64,000 nucleotides of DNA from an uncultured Clostridia bacterium. GTDB taxonomy: Bacteria > Bacillota > Clostridia > TANB77 > CAG-508. The position numbers and the translations under genes are program-made. Location of the stretch: contig CALXKK010000008.1 of the NCBI GenBank assembly GCA_944388935.1, positions 1-64,000 of the forward strand. The letters are read 5' to 3'. This document shows, piece after piece, positions 15,201 through 22,000 of the stretch (position 1 is its first letter; each line of letters opens with the position of its first letter). The notes beneath the pieces were generated by a model, which was not told the origin of the DNA, did not search any database, and saw only the letters and a program-made list of their open reading frames with translations.

Positions 15201-18200
15201 TTTTTATACTTGCTTTTACTTCATCCTCTACCTTAACAGTTACTTTATAATCTTCTCCTTCATTTTTGATAACTTGCATGTCTTCTTTCGTTGTTCCACT
15301 TGTTTTTTCTATTGTTAAAGTTCCATTTTCGTCGACATGACCAATAAACCTAATAACATCTGAATTTAATTCATAGTTATTTGGTGTCTTTATTTCTTGT
15401 ATTGTATATGCTTTTTCTGCATATAGGTTATTTATTGTAAGTACTCCTTGTTCATTTGTTACAGCTGTTTTGCTTTCTCCTGTTTCTTCATCTGTAAAAC
15501 TGTATGTTGCACCAGGAATTACTTTGTCCTTTCCAGTTTGATATTTTGTTAATTCTAAGTTATATTTTTCTGCTATTCTAAATCCTAATTTGTTTGGTTC
15601 TACTTGTGTTCTATATTTACCTTGATCTGTATCTAAACTAAAGTATATTCCATGATGACTATATGCTACTTTGTTAAACTCTACACCATTTGGTATCTTT
15701 ACTGTGTAGTTAAATACATATTCTGCTCCTGTTGGCATTACATAGTCTCCAAGGTCTATTAAGAATGTTTTTACATTATCCCAATTTGTTACTTGGTCTG
15801 CTGTTTTCCATCCATTTTCTGCCTTGCTTAAATCTCTATTTGGCTTTTCATTTTCTGAATAATATACTGTTACATATTGTTGTAATTCTGCTGGTACTTC
15901 TATTCCAGTATCCTTCATCTTTGTTGTAAACTCTGAAGCTAAATCTCCTCCGCTTAATACATATGTATTTCCTTCGAATGGTATTTTACCTAATATTTGT
16001 ATTTCGCTTATTGTACTTCCATAATTGTTACGCATTTGTACTCCTATTGTTACTTCTCTTTCTTCGTTTTCTACTACTGCATAACTTGGTCTTACATCTG
16101 CAACTTGTGGTGATATTACTTGGCTTCCTTTGTCATCATAATTGCTTCCTACTTGGTTTGTTAATAAGCTATTTGGTGATACCATGCTTAAACTTATAGT
16201 ATCATGGTTTACTTGTTCTGTTGTATTTAAATTATCATTTACATCATATATATCTTCTGCACTGTAATAATAATCGCTTACTTCTTCATTTGATGCATAT
16301 AACTCTATATTTCTACTTATTGTTGCTACTCTTGGATCAGGTGTTATGTCTACATCAACTGTTATGCTATATGTTTGTGGTGTTGTATCATCATTTTTTG
16401 TATTTATTTTTATTAATTTGATACCATCTTGGTCTATTAACTCATAACTTGTAATACTTACATTATTATTGTTTATTTGTACATTATTAATTTGGGCATC
16501 AATTATTTCTTCTGGTAGTTTAACAATAAAACTTCCATCCACCCATCCTACTTGATTATTTGCTTCGTTGTATCTTGCTGTTATTGTTAACTTTTCATTT
16601 CTCTCAGTTGTTTGTGTTGATATTGTATTATTACTTATTCCTATATCTGCTATAGAATATGGTGCTTCATAATGTGCTTGGTGTGTATCTGTATTTACAT
16701 AGTTTCCACCTAAGTATCCTACTAAGTTTGATTGAATATATTGTAAATTATCAAATGCTTCTCTTGTATAGTTTGTTGTTATATATTCGTCATCCAATTC
16801 TTTTATGTTATATACTGTTAAATAACTATTTGCATTTGTCTCGCTTGTTTCTATTCTTATATGTTTTACTGGTAGTTCATATTTATATGGATTGCTTGCT
16901 GTATACTTGTTCCAATCAGATTTTGTAAATGTTACTAATAAATCTCCTGTTTCTTCATCATATACTTTTATCCATCCATCTTCTTTTAATATGCTATCTG
17001 CTCCAGAAAATGCTATTCCTATATTTGTAGTTACATTCTCCATACTTTCTTTATTTGAATCTGTTTTTATAAAGTTGTCTACTACTTGTGCTTTATCATT
17101 TTCTGTCTCTTTCATTACAAGTCCTGTAGATGCTCCATCTGTTCCTGTATATGCATCCCATCTTACTTGGTATGTATCTTCTGTTTCTTCCGCACTTACT
17201 CCATTATATATTCTTAATGGTTTTTGTTTTGATACTATATATCTATAACTTGGATAAGATATATATTTTCCTACTGTTATATCAAATCTTGCTGATTCAC
17301 CTTGCATTTTTCTATAGCTTGCTACTATTGTTGCTGTTGCTGTGTTTGATTTATATGGATTTGTAAATTCTTCATTTGGGTTATTATACCCTTCATAATA
17401 TGTGATTACTGGTATTTTTATTGTTACTGTTTCTTCTCCTAAGCTTTGATATGCTTCTATTGGATATGTTACTCTTACGCTATATGAGTTACTTCTTGAT
17501 AGTCCTGTTGTTACTATTCCATCTTCTCCTACTACTGCTTCTCTATCTATTGTTAGTGTTTTTGTTTCTGCATCATAATTAGAAGTAGCATTACTTCCTG
17601 TGTATACTACCTCTAATGGGTCATATCCATTTAATTGTGGTATTTGTGCTTCTACATGATTGCTCTTTAATATTAATTCATTATCTGTTTCACTTGTTCT
17701 TATAGAGAAATCCAATGTTATTTTTCCATTTTCTTCGTCCAATCTATTCTCTATATCATCATAATCTAAATATGTATTTGTTATTTGTGCTCTTGTTGTT
17801 CCATACCAATCTATATTAAAATTAACTGTTTTTGTTATTTGGACTTCTTGGTTACTCTCGTTTACATATGTTCCTGTTAAAGTTACACTATCTACTTTGC
17901 TGTAGTTATTTATATTATTTCCTATCGCCGCATTTTCGCGTGATGAATAAGAATAGTCGCCACTTCTTACTATTCCTGTTAATAATTTTTGTGTTCCATT
18001 GTTTAAATCATTAAATTCTATCTCTCTTACATTACTTCCAACGTAGTTATCTTTTAACTCATCATCTTTTGGTAGGGCTGTTTGGAAATAGAAGTTTCCA
18101 TCATTTATCGTAATTTTTGCATCTTTAAGATACCCTGCTGTGTCTACATTTAGTTCCATATACAAGGTATCTTCTTGTCCTATTTCCTTACTCGTTCCCC

Positions 18201-18630
18201 TTATGCTCTCTGCATAGCCATCTCCGTTTAAGTCACGCAAAAAGAAGGCGTCGAATTTAACGTTGCCATCTGTTCCTTCAACGATATTTTCCCCGTCTTT
18301 TACTTCGTCATATGTCATTGCTCTTGCTAGCTCTGGATTTGATTTTAGCATATTAGCTTTACGTATGTTATTTACAACCAATAAAGCTATTATTGCGATA
18401 ATTGCAATTATTACAACTATTGCAACCGCACTTGTTACTATTCGATTCTTTGAGCCAACATTTTTGTTTTGGAATTTACTTATTAAACTTGCTATACCTG
18501 TAAATCTATCGCTATTTTTATCTTTTTTTCTGTTCTTTAAAGTATAGTTCTCTTCCTCTCTTAGACTCTCAAGGTTTTCAGACTTCTTTGCATTGTTCAC
18601 ATTCTTGTTTTTCTCGTCTTTTTTCCCCAT
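235..18630 (-). CDS. Giant multidomain surface adhesin with three beta-propellers, Cna-B, MucBP and DUF11 domains (6131 aa)
   Basis: Cell-surface stalk or adhesin; ligand unknown. In order: basic/acidic cytoplasmic tail (1-63); membrane segment (about 64-88); a large beta-rich N-terminal region (100-1020) opening with the EF-hand-like motif RDLNGDGYAE; four SpaA-type Cna-B domains (1025-1500); 21 propeller blades (1500-2835); an InlB-B-like repeat (2850-2945); a Cna-B domain split by two inserted repeats (2948-3350); four MucBP-like domains with a Cna-B between them (3350-3768); seven tandem KVWDDN Cna-B domains (3906-4657); DUF11/isopeptide domains; an eighth Cna-B; seven MucBP-like domains; a DUF11-like domain; VETGE (6083-6087); membrane segment; basic tail. 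Cna-B units keep the Lys of TKVWDD, the Glu of YTLSEE and the Asn of TNTF, as expected for self-made Lys-Asn isopeptide bonds. There is no LPXTG. Start: ATG preceded by GTAGGTG at 7-nt spacing. Its C-terminal third is paralogous to the upstream 5206-aa gene. Domain limits are by eye. Confidence 0.93.
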   Translation of the reverse strand: MGKKDEKNKNVNNAKKSENLESLREEENYTLKNRKKDKNSDRFTGIASLISKFQNKNVGSKNRIVTSAVAIVVIIAIIAIIALLVVNNIRKANMLKSNPELARAMTYDEVKDGENIVEGTDGNVKFDAFFLRDLNGDGYAESIRGTSKEIGQEDTLYMELNVDTAGYLKDAKITINDGNFYFQTALPKDDELKDNYVGSNVREIEFNDLNNGTQKLLTGIVRSGDYSYSSRENAAIGNNINNYSKVDSVTLTGTYVNESNQEVQITKTVNFNIDWYGTTRAQITNTYLDYDDIENRLDEENGKITLDFSIRTSETDNELILKSNHVEAQIPQLNGYDPLEVVYTGSNATSNYDAETKTLTIDREAVVGEDGIVTTGLSRSNSYSVRVTYPIEAYQSLGEETVTIKIPVITYYEGYNNPNEEFTNPYKSNTATATIVASYRKMQGESARFDITVGKYISYPSYRYIVSKQKPLRIYNGVSAEETEDTYQVRWDAYTGTDGASTGLVMKETENDKAQVVDNFIKTDSNKESMENVTTNIGIAFSGADSILKEDGWIKVYDEETGDLLVTFTKSDWNKYTASNPYKYELPVKHIRIETSETNANSYLTVYNIKELDDEYITTNYTREAFDNLQYIQSNLVGYLGGNYVNTDTHQAHYEAPYSIADIGISNNTISTQTTERNEKLTITARYNEANNQVGWVDGSFIVKLPEEIIDAQINNVQINNNNVSITSYELIDQDGIKLIKINTKNDDTTPQTYSITVDVDITPDPRVATISRNIELYASNEEVSDYYYSAEDIYDVNDNLNTTEQVNHDTISLSMVSPNSLLTNQVGSNYDDKGSQVISPQVADVRPSYAVVENEEREVTIGVQMRNNYGSTISEIQILGKIPFEGNTYVLSGGDLASEFTTKMKDTGIEVPAELQQYVTVYYSENEKPNRDLSKAENGWKTADQVTNWDNVKTFLIDLGDYVMPTGAEYVFNYTVKIPNGVEFNKVAYSHHGIYFSLDTDQGKYRTQVEPNKLGFRIAEKYNLELTKYQTGKDKVIPGATYSFTDEETGESKTAVTNEQGVLTINNLYAEKAYTIQEIKTPNNYELNSDVIRFIGHVDENGTLTIEKTSGTTKEDMQVIKNEGEDYKVTVKVEDEVKASIKIHKTEQGTSNVLQNVKYKLTGYNLPEDGKVLTTDENGEVTVTGLTINQYYTLEEIKAEGYYLASQVRFRIRNNSGNYSIQTSSGTIASQSTTEEDSIPTITMNIEDEKIPRYSLEILKIKKTIDTEVSNDATTSQDTTNSANSEVTPLRGAKFKLYKGTEVIGEYTTNTNGTVTINDLYQYIEGRDEEAVYTLKEVLAPEGYAKVKDITFKVDGTNGSLEFINTEGTSENYTVDGNTVKLTIEDSPSFRLIKKDAETGELLANVKFAIYNIDEGEVPATNSKGEILGTKETINGREYYTLTTNTQGEIIADLTEGFYKAIELEAPEKYDTSEVYYFGIGASREGNSKPTEMKLTFADSFGGRNSYYDDAEIKTTTTTSDGAIVVGGNFGGTIQIGDETLTCTETASDQADDNNDGLIIKYRTTGKVEWIKQIGGNLEDKITSVTGTSDGGIIAGGYFASDSIQVGDYVLTNNSTVISYHAYDGLIIKYSSTGEVEWATSIGGSDRDYINSVAEATDGGYIAGGYFASDSIQVGNETLTNTNTTTYPYTFDGLIIKYSSTGEVDWAKNIGGSSSDYIYSVAETSDGGILAGGYFYSDSIQVGNEELTSNGNNDGLIIKYNREGEVEWADSFGGNSLDYIESAVETSDGGYIAGGYFSSSTIQVGDYVLTNNSTVSYRPYDGLIIKYSSEGEVEWAKNIGGSGDDEITSVASTSDGGYIVGGYFYSDSIQVGNEELTSNGNNDGLIIKYNREGEVEWADSFGGNSLDYINSVAETNDGVYIAGGYFYSDSIQVGNKRLTNNGYSSAMILKYEEINIPSVTNAELIGDSEDDHMNSVTTTSDGGYIVGGDFTGTIQVGSETLTSNGYSDGLIIKYNLENEIEWIQSFGGTGTDHVSSIASTSDGGYIVGGSFSGTIQIGNETFRDIYGTGSGLIIKYSNSGEVEWAKSFGGSYQDSINSVATTSDGGYIVGGYFSSTIQVGNETLTNNGSYGSDGLIIKYSSSGDVEWAKNIGGSSDDSIRSVAEASDGGYIVGGYFYSDSIQVGDVTITNSNSGWPDGLIIKYSNSGEVEWAKSFGGSSYDQITSVASTSDGGAIAGGYFNIDSIQVGNETLTNNGGYDGLIIKYSSTGEVEWAKNIGGSSSDYINSVAITNDGDYIVGGHFNGNLEIENEELAATEADGFLIKLFGDGEIEWIRQIKGGKDEEVNSVVQLDNGEYVVSGYSSSSTIQAGDKILTNKGGTDGFIIKYGKQEIELPNPVVTNVKSVGNNYYSSAEITSVVSTSDGGYITGGYFGDTIQVENETLRSNGTIDGLIVKYNAGREVEWAKNIGGSWDDQINSVAETSDGGYIIGGYFQSSTIEAGNITLTNNGSTSYSDGLIIKYSSSGEIEWAKSFGGDRNDRVTSVAQTNDGGYIAGGYFQSSTITVGNKVITNNSTSTSYSDAIIIKYNAFGEIEWAESFGGSISDSVNSVASTSDGGFLAGGDFQSTIQVENETLTSNGSTDCLIIKYSSTGKVEWAKNIGGSSSDYINSVAATEDGGYIAGGDFYSKTIQVGNETLTSNGSGDGLIIKYSSSGEVEWAKNIGGSHDDYIYSVAETSDGGVIAGGLLNGMVRIQAGKQELKGNGENDALIIKYNEEGEVEWAKSFGGSSDDEILSVTETNDGKVVAGGYFESDTIEVDGHTLENQASSDGMILEVVNQVGVPEVQELVIENNLKQFKITTDVNEVDGIKGGSISGEDMDPYETVKYGDNSIQKIVMTPDENYEIIGITVNGEEWQFKESEDGIYTMPQFTNMTEDKHVVVTYALKDNKITINKVDSEDNNTKIAGATFKLDQLDERTNPDNEEIMGDIVANGTEYIGVNKEKGEVTGVLGDLTNNGTYYFVQNEDGTLTPTNSKTYQTANGGSAGIQNVTANSYIPINLSNKSGQYVVVVNASVSSESADYGYATINQTTTAPTYSNSTGRFMYISGTSSSVTTAKDYTSSVLQGGQTYYLHLGYRKDSSIDTGNDQVVINSIKVYEASSTSYNFVDNSKDGYESNNQGQNSTTANSYIPIDLTNYTGKYDLTVNAEIASENNDYGYATVTSSTSAPSYSTNNSSSVRFIYISGEQKAQDYTTVLQGGQMYYLHFGYYKNSSTSSGDDKFTINSVKLSLNGSELYHTEVTTNSEGQAITQIPFGRYQITEIVAPEGYVLNTEPTIVEFRADGNHEFTIENDKAAKVIVHHYLKDSNGAYTTTPVADDETLEGKVGDAYTTSPKLDLEQYELEKDTNGNYVIPSNATGKYTSQTIEVTYYYEVKEVPLIVHHYIDGTTTPVPLKSGEVAQDVTDSGKEGEEYTTNAIEDSLLSDNYELVETPSNATGKYTAPEVVVTYYYKKVSRQVVINKYDEDGKTPLAGVKFNIALKTSPNNIIGTYTTDSKGQITNNLESGEYIATEVEVPEGYDLPENPTAEFSVTKANDVVTVNITNTKTKGTVITHYYIEGTTDKVPLEGGGVAEDVVQTGNVGDIYATKEADNVSSVCELIGTPDNASGAITEGTTEVIYYYRLKDTSVLVHHYIDGTETQVPSKDGGVVEDELIQGKATDPYNTSPSSNVAQNYEVVAEKMPANANGTMTIDQIVVTYYYKLKDPTIEQSKIDKNSTLAKVTEKDQAVPYTITYSANVDIYIGDAEVTIVDYLPYEIVEESSSLDGGSYDANSKTITWTESITGINTFTNTNNQINITKNISLVYKDLDVTQQNVSNRVTGTINLKTPEKTDTVEDTKDIPTEFLVNVPVTKVWDDNNNSAGKRPTEVTMVLTSSDANDTNSPYKHTLTNTENVDAQDSNKWTYTFADLPKYDANGNEIVYTLSEELSNIYYTAENSNVEQDMKTITNTFKVPTDTIDVPVVKVWADNGNVANKRPASVDFVLNGNDGSGLYRHTLTIDNVDSQDSNKWAYTFPNLPKYNSLNGDEITYTLSEENVNSNFYVASVDQGSKTVTNTFSVPDDKTQVTAKKYWDDNSNANNRRPTSAVLTLTGKGQGVDISKEQEVTISNAVQGDDNTWEYTFADLPKYDDYGNEVVYTINEKDLNNDFYIKSNVDQDTRTVTNTFQVPGDKIDVTVTKVWDDNGNSANKRPTSVTLQVKNGDSVVASEAVTEADSVDGDTNKWSHTFSVPKYDAQGQEINYTADELETGSIFYTVENKVIEGNMTSGFTITNKFVVPDERISVPVTKVWDDNENLAGKRPSSVTLVLKGNGQTYKQELTSEINADSSNSNNWRYTFDNLPKYDANGDEINYVLSEELDNIYYTSVNSKVDQNSKTITNKFVVPNDTISVPVVKVWNDNGNAAGKRPDNVTLVLTGNDQNDGRNPYKHTLTAEENVDNADSNRWVYTFTGLPKYNSVNGDEIVYTLSEEDMDSKFYTSSVDDSSKTVTNTFGVPDEKTSVTVTKIWDDRDNMANKRPGSVTMILTGTGEGVNSSYEQVLTAEANADPSNANNWVYTFNDLPKLDNYGNEIKYTVDEEDLGNKFYSKGTVDQDAMTVTNVSEYGKVIVHHYIMESDGTTTTTRVPSTDGTEIPDQTIEGAQGEEYTTNPEENIQANYELVTEKLPANASGTITENDTEVIYYYRLKTPTVTNNVTKSGTDRITSANQEVSYTVTYTANVTDYMGDAEVTIVDTLPYAIDEARSNLDGGTYNSTSKTITWTENVSDLDSYNGKGSVNITKNIKVVYTGLDMNQEKITNNVKGHIKLLTPEKTSDETTNSFDTTIYKAIISAEKLVDKQEAAEGEKVTYTVRITNSGNLGATVTLRDTLPEGMSFDSNTQIMVGDLGTVYTEQNLKNGIQVEVPEFGSVDVTFAGIVDSLPDGEYTKELKNTATIDNEPTNEVTTTVTKANITAHKESDPVSGSKVREGDTITYRIRVRNDGTRAGTVLVKDTVPTGTTFVEGSIKVGDVADSNKTATDLQNGINVTLGIGEEKVVEFKVTVNQIIDGTTIKNTAYINDGEQDKKVPEEPEHTYVEPKDEQDISKTGTSTIDSLDEEISYNINYTAQISDYEGNAKVVLVDQLPYTIDEGKSELDGGTYDADRKTITWEQEVNDIQMTTTKEVQISKAIKVVYTGISQDTVSIENVVKGHIEYETPERTSEEVTANWTTTTGFVINIPVSKVWDDSDNKLGQRPTRVIFKLSGSDGSVRTLEVAKPGTANTTTTQDSNNPNKWNDIFKDLPKYDSSNNEIVYTLTEEEKTEGDLKYYDTSIGNESKTVTNTNKYGKVTVHHYIMKPDGTTTTDKVPDADGSEVPDEVIEGKEGDPYTTEPADNINEKYELVEEKLPENADGTIEKYDEEKPQEVIYYYRLKPAKVIIHYLEKDDDSDDSNNLVLATNEQIDGHVDDAYNTNDEHKKDTISYNGKTYTLVSDSGNTTGTMTVEDTNVTYYYLQNTKATVRYVARDPVTHKEIKDLEAPYTKEGLVGDEFVTNSKDFVGYKLVESPEKTTIRMTKDEQTLIYYYEPVYTGLLENHIDDKTGKILYTEEHSVQVGESYDIPSKNFEGYDLVTSKLPSNASGVMGEYLVTVNYYYIKKAVLEVHYIDKTTGEKLTNPVIDDTKHEGDSYTTEQKTFENYDLVEVPSNAEGTLTVETDEYGNITNNKTVVTYYYVKKSAGVEEHHIDIQTGEELEPPTMHEGHVGDPYDIKSKDFLSYQVATTDKDGNSVLPTNAQGTMTEDKLVVTYYYYQPAKVIVHYVDKTTGKEIEEINPETGELQSSQVVIDGTKDDPYKTTAKEFDYYKLVEIPEEPNGTMKVEITKDENGNDVVNNTIDVYYYYEPKPFNIGVEKEITGIIVNGNRRSATNGKLEKVDIYRKSTENTSVQVEYKIKVMNTGEVKGRAIIEDKIPEGMSLANNDGTWEVNNGTITKVIPEIGAGETKEYTVLLNWNTSGNNMGNKINEVSLIQTDNVPGFKDNNDKDNTDQATVSISVETGELPVGLLIALVGLVALESVTLRYAVVLTKRQKKSNTKVQKKTNKK
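840..2500 (-). repeat. Seven tandem MucBP-like domains near the C-terminus of the 6131-aa protein
   Basis: Seven units of about 70-90 residues run in tandem. Each opens with a V-x-V-H-[HY]-Y/I strand, has a central G[EH]xG[DE]xY[DT] turn, and ends in a V[TN]YYY strand. This is the MucBP/MucBP-like layout found in mucin-binding and LPXTG adhesins of Firmicutes. The same seven-unit block is present in the paralogue at about 19690-21355. Confidence 0.75.
4660..6915 (-). repeat. Seven tandem Cna-B isopeptide domains (KVWDDN type)
   Basis: Seven units of roughly 105-110 residues each start with a version of VTKVWDDNxNxxxKRP and end with [VI]TN[TK]F. The conserved Lys, Glu (YTxSEE or YTxDE) and Asn fit intramolecular Lys-Asn bond formation. 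Neighbouring units alternate between VxMVLTG, LTLTG and LQVKNG subtypes in an order also found in the paralogue, which suggests amplification in multi-domain blocks. Confidence 0.85.
8570..9785 (-). repeat. Cna-B domain interrupted by two tandem beta-sandwich-like repeats
   Basis: The first half of a SpaA/Cna-B domain (KITINKVDSEDN ... GATFKLDQ) and its second half (EGQAITQIPFGRYQITE ... EIVAPEGY) are separated by about 280 residues. The insert holds two related repeats of about 115 residues (about 8760-9510). Each has a TANSYIPI[ND]L opening, a DYGYAT strand, an R-F-[MI]-YISG strand, an L-QGGQ-YYLH[LF]GY strand and a closing INS[IV]K strand. I do not recognise the repeat family; the pattern suggests a carbohydrate-binding or jelly-roll-like fold. 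Confidence 0.65.
10110..14135 (-). repeat. 21 propeller-blade repeats arranged as three sets of seven
   Basis: 21 repeats of about 60-68 residues carry the core [VI]EWAK[NS][IF]GG-SxDxI-SVAxTSDGGY-[IA]GGYF-[ST]IQVG-DGLIIKY. This is the SBBP/delta-60-like blade pattern. The array is divided by two Pro-containing linkers (near 12750 and 11420) where the EWA strand is replaced by VTNAELIG or VTNVKSVG. Counting gives exactly seven blades before, between and after them. The first blade also lacks EWA (ADSFGG), as expected for a propeller start. Confidence 0.85.
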
Positions 18631-18653
18631 AATTTTGCACCTACTTCTCTATA
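18631..18653 (-). promoter_or_regulatory. Ribosome binding site and start of the 6131-aa gene
   Basis: On the minus strand, GAAGTAGGTG stands 7 nt before the ATG at 18630. This supports this start; the predicted membrane segment sits about 63 residues later. Confidence 0.7.
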
Positions 18654-18669
18654 AATAATTATTATATTA

Positions 18670-18698
18670 ATTTTAAATTCTACTCTAAAATAAGTAAA
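18670..18698 (-). promoter_or_regulatory. Candidate sigma-A promoter of the 6131-aa gene
   Basis: Minus strand: TTTACT (18693-18698), 17 nt, TAAAAT (18670-18675), about 40 nt before the start codon. It resembles in sequence and spacing the promoters proposed for the 1267-aa and 1595-aa genes. Confidence 0.55.
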
Positions 18699-18699
18699 T

Positions 18700-18733
18700 A
18701 GAGGGATGTTTCATATTTCTGAAACATTCCTCT
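18700..18733 (-). promoter_or_regulatory. Stem-loop directly upstream of the promoter
   Basis: A 14-bp stem (AGAGGGATGTTTCA / TGAAACATTCCTCT, one G-U pair) with a 6-nt loop abuts the proposed -35 box. It lacks a T run long enough for a good terminator on the minus strand, so an operator or the end of the upstream transcript are both possible. The rest of 18734-18914 is AT-rich with nothing I can assign. Confidence 0.5.
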
Positions 18734-18914
18734 ATCTCTTTACGGATGCTATTTTTCGACAATTTATATATTATTTTTGTTACATATTGTAAAAATCTTA
18801 TTTATCAAAGTTATTGTAATTAAAAATTATATTACAAAAATATTAAAACAGATTATATATTTCCCTTACATCTTATTTTCCGTAGATTTATAAAGTTTAA
18901 GCTCACATAAAGCA

Positions 18915-18957
18915 AGTGAAAAACTATCTTTAATTTTGAATAGTCTTCCACTTTTTA
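18915..18957 (-). terminator. Weak terminator-like hairpin behind the 5206-aa gene
   Basis: AGTGAAAAACTAT (18915-18927) pairs with ATAGTCTTCCACT (18940-18952) through several G-U pairs when read on the minus strand. The U run is better on the plus strand (TTTTT at 18953) than on the minus strand. It is the positional counterpart of the perfect hairpin at 83-115, and the flanking CATAATTATTTATTTT is shared with 124-139. Confidence 0.45.
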
Positions 18958-19011
18958 GGTACATAATTATTTATTTTTTCTTTTGTGCACTTTCCTAAGA
19001 AGATTTATTTG

Positions 19012-22000
19012 TTATTTTTTCTTAGCTTTCTTTTGCACTTTTGTGTTTGTTTTCTTTTGTCTCTTTGTTACAACAACCGCATATCTTAATGTAACACTTT
19101 CTAAGACTACTAGTACTGCTAATGCTATTAGTAATCCTACTGGGAATTCACCGGTTTCTACACCGATTATTACAGTTGTTTTAGAAGTATTATCTTTATC
19201 ATTGCTATCTGCAAAGCCTGGTATACTATCTGCTTCTACTAATGTTACTTCATTAGTCTTTTCTCCCATATTGTCTCCAGATGTGTTCCAGTTTAATAAT
19301 ACTGTGTATTCTTTTGTTTCTCCGGCTGCTACTTCTGGTATTACCTTTCTTAGTACTGTACCACTATTTCCACTGTTTCCAGCTCCGCCATTGCCAGCTC
19401 TATCGTCGCTGCCAACCGCAGGGCTTGCTGTATCTCTTACTTCCCATGTTCCATCATTATTTGCTAATGTCATTCCTTCTGGTAGCTTGTCTTCTATTAT
19501 TGCTGTTCCGTCTACTTCGCTAGAGTTAATTACTTTTACCTTATATTCTATTTGTACACTTGTGTTCTCCGTACTCTTTCTGTAGATATCTAATTTTTCT
19601 AGATTTCCATTTGTTGGTGCTCTCCTTACGCCATTTACAATTATTCCTGTTATTTCGTGTTCTACTCCTATGTTAAATGGCTTAGCTTCGTAATAATAAT
19701 ATAATTCAATTGTATTGTTAACTACGTCTTTTCCGCTTTCGTCCTTTGTTATTTCTACCTTCATTAAGCCATTTGGCTCTTTTGGACTTTCGCTTAATAC
19801 ATAATACTTGAATTCTTTTGCTGTTGTCTCGTATGGGTCGTCTTTTGCTCCTTCTATTACTATTTGGCTATTTTGTAATTCACCAGTTTCCGGATTTGTT
19901 TCTTCTATTTCTTTTCCAGTGTCTTTGTCCACATAATGTACTATTACTTTTGCAGGTTGATAATAATAGTAGTTTACTATTATCTTTTCTTTTTCTTTCA
20001 TTGTTCCTGTTGCGTTTTCTGGAAGTATATTGTTTCCTTCCTTATCCGTTGTTGCTACTGCATATCCTAAGAAGTTCTTTGATGGGATGTTGTATTCGTC
20101 TCCCACATGTCCTTCGTGTAGTGTTGCCTCTTCTAGCTCTTCTCCTGTTGCTATATCAATGTGATGTTCCTCTACTCCGGCAGATTTCTTAGCATAATAG
20201 TATGTTACCACTGTTTTGTTGTTTGTTATATTTCCTTGTGAATCTGTTTCTACTTGCATTGTTCCGCTTGCATTTGTTGGCGCTTCTACTAAGTCATATT
20301 CTGCGAAACTCTTTTGCTCTGTAGTGTAACTATCACCTTCGTGTTTTGTGCTATCAACTACCTTGTCTGTTAATGGATTGCCTGTCGCTCTATCTATGTA
20401 GTTTACTTCTAGAACTGCTTTTTTGATGTAATAATAGTTTACTGTTACTACATCTTCTCCCATTGTACCGCTTGCGTTACTTGGAAGTTTGTTTTCTACT
20501 AAGTCATATCCTGTAAATGTTCTACTTGGTATGCTATAGCTTTGTCCTATTGGTAAATTGTATTGTTCTGTATATATAATTCTTCCTGTCTTTTCGTCTA
20601 TGTGATTTTCTATTAATCCAGTTCTTATGAGTTCGTAATAGTAAATTATTGTTTGTTCTTCTTTTGTCATTTTGATTGTTGTTTGTGTTGGACTTTCTGC
20701 TAATCTGTATTTATCAAAACTCTTTGGATATGTTACAAAGTCGTCTCCGACTAGTCCTTCTTTTGTTGTTGGTGTTTCTAAGTCTTTTACTATATTTCCT
20801 GTTTCTGGATCTCTTTCCACATATCTTACTGTGGCTTTTGTGTTTTGTAGATAATAATATGTTACATTTGTGTCTTGTAATGTCATATTGCCTTGTGTGT
20901 TTCCACTGTCACTTACCAATGTATATGTTTTTCCATCTTTAGAAATTGTTTCTTTGCGATGGTCTGTGTTTGTGTTGTAACTATCATCCACATATCCATT
21001 TATTTGCTCATCAGCACTTAAAACTTGATTGTTGCTGTCGTTTGAGTCATTGTCTTTTTCTACATAATGTATTATTACTTTTGCTGGTTTTAGTCTGTAA
21101 TAATATATTACTTCTTGTGGTTTAGCTTCATTGTATTTTTCTATTGTTCCAGTAGTGCTACCTGCTGTTGCAGATTCGACTAACTCATATTTTTCGTTTA
21201 CATTGCTTGCCTCTTCGGTTGTGTATTGGTCGCCTTCTTTGCCTTCTATTACTGCGTCTGGCACCTCTGCTCCATCAACCCCTGGAACTCTTGAAGTACT
21301 TAGTGTTCCGTCTGTTTGCATTATGTAATAATGTACTGTTACTTTTCCGTATTTATTAGTGTTTGTAACTGTTGTGCCTAAGCTATCTACACTTGCGTCA
21401 TAATACTTCATATCTGCTTTAAGCTCTGTTAATTTGTATTCTATTTCTTTACCGTTTGCATCATATTTTGGTAGGTCTGTGAATATATCGTTCCATTTAT
21501 TTGGATTAGAACTATCCTGTGTTGTTTTGTATCCTGATGTTCCTGGTTTTGCTAGTTCTTTTGTATATTCGCTACCATCGCTTCCGGTTAGCTTAAATGT
21601 TATTTTTGTAGGACGTTGGTTTAATTTGTTGCTATCGTCCTCCCACACTTTGCTTACTGGGATATTTACTGTAAATCCTGTTGTAGTAGTCCAACTTGCT
21701 GTAACTTCGTCACTTGAAATTTTTGGTGTTTCGTATTCTACGTGTCCTGCTACAACATTTTGTATTGCTAGTGTTTCTTGACCTATTCCTTTGTAAACAA
21801 CTTTTATTTGCTTGCTTACTGTAACCTCTTTTGCGTCTGACATTTGTACATTGTCTACTGGTTCTTCCCAAGTTATTGTGTTGGCTGTTTCATCATATAT
21901 TCCGCCATTTAAGTCTGATTTAGTAGTATCTATTGCAAATGGCAATGTATCTACTAATTTGACTTTTGCATTTCCTTCATAGTCTCTTATTTCTGCGTTA

